Shown here: positions 6,141 through 10,109 of the stretch, one piece after another
How the letters are laid out: each line of letters begins with the position of its first letter
Numbering within the stretch: the stretch's first letter is position 1
Assembly (NCBI GenBank): GCA_002391275.1
Contig: DGSC01000061.1
Location: 2,181 to 12,289, forward strand
Length of the DNA stretch: 10,109 nt
Source: Prevotellaceae bacterium UBA4372
GTDB taxonomy: Bacteria; Bacteroidota; Bacteroidia; Bacteroidales; Bacteroidaceae
Reading direction: 5' to 3'
Position numbers and translations under genes: made by a program
The notes under the pieces: generated by a model
Databases searched by the model: none
Seen by the model: only the letters and a program-made list of their open reading frames with translations
What the model was told of the DNA's origin: nothing

Positions 6141-6602
6141 ATGCCTAACGAAGTAGAATTTCTTACCATCGAAGTGGGCCCCGAAGTCTCGCTCCCGTTC
6201 TTTCCCGAGGGCATAAGGGCGGGCTTTCCCTCGCCTGCGACCGACTATGAGGAAGAGTCAATCGACCTCAACCGCGAGCTCATACAGCATCGCGAGGCCA
6301 CGTTCTATGCCCGCGTCAAGGGCGAATCGATGGTGGAGGCGGGAATCATGCCGGGCGATTTGCTCGTGGTGGATCGTGCCGTCGAGCCGCAGCACGGCGA
6401 CATCGTCGTAGCTTTTGTGGGCGGCGAGGACGAGGGCTTTACCATAAAGGAACTCGACCTCTCGGAAAAGGACCGAGGCACGGTGTGGCTTGTACCTCAC
6501 AACAAGAGCTACAAGCGTATACGAATAACGCCCGAACAATCGGGCGTTATCTGGGGAGTGGTAACCTATTGCATACACAAGAGCCTGAACCGTACACGCT
6601 GA
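6141..6602 (+). CDS. umuD: UmuD-type S24 peptidase, self-cleaving partner of UmuC
   Basis: UmuD is cut by itself on RecA filaments to form UmuD', which joins UmuC as DNA polymerase V. The 153-residue product aligns by eye along its whole length with E. coli UmuD. The cleavage region AGFPSPATDY has Ala27-Gly28 where E. coli has Cys24-Gly25. The catalytic Ser63 lies in VKGESM and the catalytic Lys103 in FTIKEL. PGDLLVVDRAV and HGDIVVAFV are conserved core strands. The start at 6141 (MPNEVEFLTIE) is preferred because the promoter would leave an 18-nt leader. The in-frame ATG at 6129 would add four residues and leave only ~6 nt. It reads away from umuC instead of preceding it in an operon. All catalytic residues are intact. 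Confidence 0.95.
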   Translation: MPNEVEFLTIEVGPEVSLPFFPEGIRAGFPSPATDYEEESIDLNRELIQHREATFYARVKGESMVEAGIMPGDLLVVDRAVEPQHGDIVVAFVGGEDEGFTIKELDLSEKDRGTVWLVPHNKSYKRIRITPEQSGVIWGVVTYCIHKSLNRTR

Positions 6603-6610
6603 TTATAAGA

Positions 6611-6627
6611 CAATGTGTTAAACATTG
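6611..6627 (+). terminator. Weak terminator-like hairpin after umuD
   Basis: CAATGT (6611-6616) and ACATTG (6622-6627) form a 6-bp AT-rich stem around GTTAA, starting 8 bases past the umuD stop and followed by ATTTCC. It is weak, but it is the only candidate 3' end for umuD before the convergent cca gene. Confidence 0.3.
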
Positions 6628-6722
6628 ATTTCCAACTGTGCAGCCGAGTCGGCCTGAGTCGGGCAACCTTATAGGGCCAGTGCCTGCATTCAACAAGTTA
6701 ACCTTTATTATTTCTGCGTATA

Positions 6723-6738
6723 AAGCGCATGCGCGCTT
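6723..6738. terminator. GC-rich hairpin beyond the cca stop
   Basis: AAGCGC (6723-6728) and GCGCTT (6733-6738) pair around ATGC; the inner GCGCATGCGC is itself a perfect palindrome. On the minus strand TTTATACG overlaps and follows the stem, so it could end cca transcription. The U tract is short, so this is tentative. Confidence 0.35.
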
Positions 6739-6758
6739 GACCACTTTTCGTGTATCAG

Positions 6759-8282
6759 CTATTCTTTAGGGCTTAGACCCATAGCCAGGGCTTTGCGGTC
6801 GACAAAGGCCAGGGCGGCATCGTGCTCGTTGGGAATCACGCCGTCGAGGATGGCGTCTTTGACAGCCTCTTTGAGCACGCCAACGGGCCGCGAAGGTGTG
6901 AGACCATAGCGCTCCATGATTTCGTCGCCCGTCACAGGCGGCTGGAAATTGCGGATACGGTCGCGCTCCTCAAGGTCGACGAGCTTTCGGCGTACAAGCT
7001 GGAAATTGTCGAGGAAACGCTGCTTGCGTTGCTCGTTCTTCGACGTGATGTCGGCCTCGCACAGCAGCATAAGATCGTCAATATCATCGCCAGCCTCAAA
7101 CAAAAGTCGGCGTACGGCCGAGTCGGTTACCTCATCGTCGGCGATGGCAATAGGTCGCATGTGCAAGCTTACAAGCTTTTGAACATATTTCATACGCTCA
7201 TCCATCGGCAGCTTCAGCCTTCGGAAAATTTGAGGCACCATCTTCTCGCCTATATAATTGTGGTTGTGGAAAGTCCACCCTTGAACTGGGTCCCAACGTT
7301 TCGAGCGCGGTTTGCCTATGTCGTGCAGCAAGGCTGCCCAGCGCAACCAAACTGAAGCCTCCAATGTATCTTTCTGCAAGGGAGTATTCTTGTCTTCGCC
7401 TGTGGCTTCTGCTTCAGCTTCTTCGCTTGCAGATGAGAGTTGCTCGCGTTGCTTTTTCACGACATTCGTCAACACCTCAAGCGTATGCCAGAAATTGTCC
7501 TTGTGGGCGCGTCCGCCTCGGGATTCAACTCCTTGAAGAGCTGCCAACTCGGGGAAGATGAAGTCGAGCAGGCCGCACTGGAACAAGAGTTCCCATCCGC
7601 GAGCCGGAGCATCTGAAGCCATGATCTTCTGGAGTTCGTCGGCTATGCGCTCGCCTGAGATGATGCTGATGCGTTCACGGTTGCGGTGGAGCGCCTCGAA
7701 GGTCTCAGGCTCTATCTCAAAGTTGAGCTGTGTGGCAAAACGTATGGCACGCATCATGCGCAGAGGATCGTCGGAGAAGGTCACGTCAGGGTCGAGGGGC
7801 GTGGCAATGATGCGGTCTTCGAGATCCCAAATGCCATTGAACGGATCCACGAGTTCGCCGAAGCGTTCGCTATTGAGGCACACGGCTAAGGCGTTGATGG
7901 TGAAATCGCGACGCTGCTGATCGTCCTCAAGAGTGCCGTCCTCGACGACGGGCTTGCGCGAGTCGTGGCTATAGCTCTCGCGGCGGGCGCCTACGAACTC
8001 CACTTCCAGATTCTTGCCCTTCACCTGTGCTGTGCCAAAGTTGCGGAAGACACTCAGATGAGCGCCTCGGCCCAAACGCTTGCACACAGCCTTTGCCAAC
8101 TCGATGCCGCTGCCTACGCACACCACGTCGATGTCCTTCGACGGCCGCTCAAGAAATAAATCGCGGACGTAGCCTCCCACGACATAACATTCCACGCAGA
8201 GGTCGTCGGCCGCTTGACCGATAGTGTGAAAGATGGGGGCCGACAGGAGTTCTGTGAGTTGCTGGCGAGAGAGTTGACGCAT
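6759..8282 (-). CDS. cca: tRNA nucleotidyltransferase (CCA-adding enzyme) with HD domain
   Basis: This enzyme builds or repairs the CCA 3' end of tRNA from CTP and ATP without a template. The 507-residue product has a class II nucleotidyltransferase head. It shows GGYVRDLFL (36-44) with the metal-binding Asp pair in DIDVV (Asp50, Asp52), then RRDFTINALAV (124-134) and DDPLRMMRAIRF (171-182). An HD phosphohydrolase-type domain follows, with LLHDIGKP (318-325). A low-complexity stretch rich in E, A and S (about 283-300) lies just before the HD motif and is probably a flexible linker. The frame is open upstream to 8648, but MRQLSRQQL at 8282 is the start that fits the family. A -7 box at 8405-8412 also fits that start. 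It stands alone, convergent with umuD. Poly(A) polymerase shares the head, but the HD fusion favours CCA addition. Confidence 0.93.
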   Translation of the reverse strand: MRQLSRQQLTELLSAPIFHTIGQAADDLCVECYVVGGYVRDLFLERPSKDIDVVCVGSGIELAKAVCKRLGRGAHLSVFRNFGTAQVKGKNLEVEFVGARRESYSHDSRKPVVEDGTLEDDQQRRDFTINALAVCLNSERFGELVDPFNGIWDLEDRIIATPLDPDVTFSDDPLRMMRAIRFATQLNFEIEPETFEALHRNRERISIISGERIADELQKIMASDAPARGWELLFQCGLLDFIFPELAALQGVESRGGRAHKDNFWHTLEVLTNVVKKQREQLSSASEEAEAEATGEDKNTPLQKDTLEASVWLRWAALLHDIGKPRSKRWDPVQGWTFHNHNYIGEKMVPQIFRRLKLPMDERMKYVQKLVSLHMRPIAIADDEVTDSAVRRLLFEAGDDIDDLMLLCEADITSKNEQRKQRFLDNFQLVRRKLVDLEERDRIRNFQPPVTGDEIMERYGLTPSRPVGVLKEAVKDAILDGVIPNEHDAALAFVDRKALAMGLSPKE

Positions 8283-8404
8283 GGGAACTGTAGGATGGAT
8301 TACTGATGGCGAATTCCGAATTCCGAAAGACGAATCACCGATGAAGAATGATGAAAAGTGAAAGTTTAAGGCGATAGAGAGTTTAAGCCTTGTTAAAATC
8401 GATG

Positions 8405-8412
8405 CAAAAGTA
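8405..8412 (-). promoter_or_regulatory. -7 promoter element of cca
   Basis: The minus strand reads TACTTTTG, a full match to TAnnTTTG; no clear TTG lies at -33. The leader would be about 115 nt. It contains GAATTCCG twice in tandem near 8310-8326 and two GTTTAAG copies near 8363-8390, which I cannot interpret. The box is back to back with the promoter of the plus-strand lipoprotein gene 54 bases away. Confidence 0.55.
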
Positions 8413-8465
8413 ATAAAAAAGGTTGAGTAATGGCGGACGAAAGCTGAGTTTTTTAAATAAACTTG

Positions 8466-8473
8466 TACTTTTG
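8466..8473 (+). promoter_or_regulatory. -7 promoter element of the small lipoprotein gene
   Basis: TACTTTTG matches the -7 box, with CTG instead of TTG at 8444-8446 (19-base spacing). The ATG of the gene comes only 8 bases after the box, so the mRNA would be leaderless or nearly so. Confidence 0.6.
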
Positions 8474-8481
8474 CAGTTAAG

Positions 8482-8943
8482 ATGATACGCCAAGCATACA
8501 TATTAATTGTATTGACGGGAATGGCCGCAGCCTTTACGTCGTGCAAATCGACCGAAGAGGCTTCGGAACTGATGGCCGAGGTGCAGCTCGATGAAGCGCG
8601 ACAGCTCATGAGCAGCAAGCAGTTTGCAGCCGCGCGCGACACAATCATGAGCCTGAGACGTCAGCATCCCACTGCCCTTAATGTGCGGCGGGCTGCTATA
8701 CTGACTCTCGATAGTGTGGAGCTGATGGAGACCCGCGACAGCATAGAGCGCTACGAGAGGCTCCTGCACGCCGAACAGGAAGCTTTCGAGCTGATGCAAC
8801 CTCGAATCGAGGGTAAGACGAATGAGGCATACTATGTCCAGCAACGTCGCCTTTTCGAGATGCGGCAACATTTCGATGAATTGTGTGCCAAGGCCAAGTT
8901 CTATGTCCGCAAACTCGATATTGATGCAGCTGGAGAACGTTAA
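8482..8943 (+). CDS. Small lipoprotein of unknown function, helix-rich
   Basis: The 153-residue product opens with a compact lipoprotein signal (MIRQAYILIVLTGMAAA) and a lipobox FTSC at 18-21, so Cys21 is the likely lipidation site. The rest is rich in E, R, L, A and Q. It looks all-helical: ELMAEVQLDEARQLMSSKQF followed by AARDTIMSLRRQHP is reminiscent of one TPR-like helix pair, and residues ~80-150 have coiled-coil character. There is no catalytic motif. The next Met (residue 14) would remove most of the signal peptide, so the ATG at 8482 is the start despite the missing leader. It has its own promoter and a strong terminator, so it is monocistronic. I do not recognise a named family; an envelope-associated role is inferred only from the lipobox. 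Confidence 0.85.
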   Translation: MIRQAYILIVLTGMAAAFTSCKSTEEASELMAEVQLDEARQLMSSKQFAAARDTIMSLRRQHPTALNVRRAAILTLDSVELMETRDSIERYERLLHAEQEAFELMQPRIEGKTNEAYYVQQRRLFEMRQHFDELCAKAKFYVRKLDIDAAGER

Positions 8944-8956
8944 TGATAAAGAGAAA

Positions 8957-8996
8957 CAAAAAAGGCTCCGCAACGTGTGTTGCGGAGCCTTTTTTG
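8957..8996. terminator. Perfect bidirectional terminator between the lipoprotein gene and asnS
   Basis: The arms 8957-8974 and 8979-8996 are a perfect 18-bp inverted repeat (GGCTCCGCAAC core) around GTGT. They have A6 on one side and T6 on the other, so a U tract is produced in both directions. It starts 14 bases after the lipoprotein stop and 22 bases beyond the asnS stop. Confidence 0.95.
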
Positions 8997-9017
8997 TTGT
9001 TATGTTTGGATGATGGC

Positions 9018-10109
9018 TTAGAACGCTGCGTTCTTCGGCGTGCGGGGGAAGGGGATAACGTCGCGGATGTTCTGCATACCCGTGACGAACAGGATGAGAC
9101 GCTCGAAGCCAAGGCCAAAGCCGGCGTGCGGGCAGCTTCCCCAACGACGCGTGTCTACGTACCACCATAGGTGGGTCTTGTCCATCTCGCGGCGCTCAAT
9201 CTCGCCCATAAGCTTGTCGTAGTCCTCTTCACGAACGCTGCCGCCGATAATCTCGCCGATGGCAGGGAAAAGAACATCGGTGCCTTGCATAGTAGGACCG
9301 GGAGCAACAGCTCCGCGGTAGCCTACGGATGCCCCTTCGGGATTGGCTGCGTCGACGGGCGTATTCTGCTTCATGTAAAACGACTTGAAGGCGCGCGGGT
9401 AGTCGGTCATGATGACGGGCTTGCGGAAGTGCTCCTCAACAAGGTAGCGCTCGTGCTCGCTGGCCAAGTCGTCGCCCCACTGACAAGGGAACTCGAACTT
9501 GTGGCCGTTCTTGATAGCTTCCTGCAAGATGCGGATACCCTCGGTGTAGGGCAAGCGAACGAAGTCTTCTTTCAGAACGCCTTGGAGGCGCTCGATAAGG
9601 GTCTTGTCGATCATCTTGTTGAGGAACTCGAGGTCGTCCTGGCAGTGCTCCAGCGCCCAGCGGACACAGTATTTAATGAAATCTTCCTCCAAGTCCATGA
9701 GTTCTTCCTGATCGAGGAAGGCTACCTCAGGCTCAATCATCCAGAACTCAGCCAAGTGGCGAGGAGTGTTGGAGTTCTCGGCACGGAAGGTAGGACCGAA
9801 GGTGTAGATGGCACCGAGCGCTGTTGCTCCGAGCTCTCCTTCAAGCTGACCGCTCACGGTGAGGCTGGTTTGCTCGCCGAAGAAGTCGTCGTCGTAGATA
9901 ATCTTGCCATTCTCATCCTTCTTCAGGTCGTAGAGATTCTTGGTCGTGACCTGAAACATATTGCCGGCACCCTCACAGTCGGAGGCTGTGATGAGAGGCG
10001 TGTGGAAGTAGAAGAAACCGTGCTCGTGGAAATAAGTGTGGATGGCCATGGCCATATTGTGACGGATGCGCATGACGGCACCAAAGGTGTTGGTGCGCAG
10101 ACGCATGTG
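9018..10109 (-). CDS. asnS: Asparagine-tRNA ligase (5' end beyond window)
   Basis: Class IIb aminoacyl-tRNA synthetase that joins asparagine to tRNA(Asn) using ATP. The 363 visible residues are the catalytic domain. The motif 1 region includes FHTPLITASDCEGAGNMFQV. Motif 2 is FRAENSNTPRHLAEFWMIE, whose NTPRHLAEF segment marks the Asn/Asp subgroup. The C-terminus carries motif 3, GFGLGFERLILFVTG, and ends RDVIPFPRTPKNAAF, where the PFPR ending separates AsnRS from AspRS. AsnRS is about 465 residues, so roughly 100 residues, the N-terminal OB-fold that binds the anticodon, lie to the right of the window. An insertion with KKDENGKIIYDDDFFGE follows motif 1, which I believe is common in this phylum. 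The frame is intact. Confidence 0.97.
   Translation of the reverse strand, partial: HMRLRTNTFGAVMRIRHNMAMAIHTYFHEHGFFYFHTPLITASDCEGAGNMFQVTTKNLYDLKKDENGKIIYDDDFFGEQTSLTVSGQLEGELGATALGAIYTFGPTFRAENSNTPRHLAEFWMIEPEVAFLDQEELMDLEEDFIKYCVRWALEHCQDDLEFLNKMIDKTLIERLQGVLKEDFVRLPYTEGIRILQEAIKNGHKFEFPCQWGDDLASEHERYLVEEHFRKPVIMTDYPRAFKSFYMKQNTPVDAANPEGASVGYRGAVAPGPTMQGTDVLFPAIGEIIGGSVREEDYDKLMGEIERREMDKTHLWWYVDTRRWGSCPHAGFGLGFERLILFVTGMQNIRDVIPFPRTPKNAAF

Noticed and set aside
8503..9168. Minus-strand ORF of 221 residues across the small lipoprotein gene and the end of asnS
   Set aside because: It crosses a perfect bidirectional terminator and overlaps two supported genes; its composition is not protein-like.

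Overview
The window looks like chromosomal DNA from a Bacteroidota bacterium, most likely Prevotella or a close relative. Several things point there. Perfect or near-perfect copies of the Bacteroidota promoter -7 box (TAnnTTTG) sit in front of nearly every gene. There is a DUF4827-type lipoprotein with a short signal peptide. The order rplM-rpsI and the sequence character of the AsnRS, CCA enzyme and UmuC also fit. The genus is an inference from sequence character, not a database result.

Layout, left to right. (1) 1-1024: the rplM-rpsI ribosomal protein operon on the minus strand (L13, then S9 cut by the window edge), with a consensus promoter and a leader of about 175 nt that can fold into several helices. 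(2) 1070-3161: a minus-strand AAA+ ATPase of the CbxX/CfxQ (SpoVK-like) type with an unrecognised N-terminal half. It ends in a strong terminator. Its unusually long, structured upstream region holds a possible H-type pseudoknot, GC-rich hairpins and a perfect 14-bp inverted repeat pair. (3) 3243-4176: a divergently transcribed DUF4827 lipoprotein followed by a strong bidirectional terminator. (4) 4354-4441: four 22-bp tandem repeats just past the 3' end of umuC. (5) 4470-6602: an SOS-type translesion module, umuC (minus) and umuD (plus), arranged divergently from a shared 369-bp spacer instead of as the usual umuDC operon. (6) 6759-8282: a tRNA nucleotidyltransferase (CCA-adding family, HD domain) on the minus strand. 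(7) 8482-8943: a small lipoprotein gene of unknown function on the plus strand with an almost leaderless promoter, closed by a perfect bidirectional terminator. (8) 9018-10109: the 3' three quarters of asnS on the minus strand.

Most of the window is core housekeeping (ribosomal proteins, AsnRS, CCA enzyme), with one DNA-damage tolerance pair and two envelope lipoproteins. Genes lie mostly in single-gene units with alternating strands, separated by divergent promoters or convergent terminators. The regions that ordinary gene annotation does not explain are the upstream DNA of the AAA+ gene (about 2840-3161), the rplM leader (812-990) and the 22-bp repeat array. I saw no tRNA, rRNA, CRISPR array, transposase or prophage gene.
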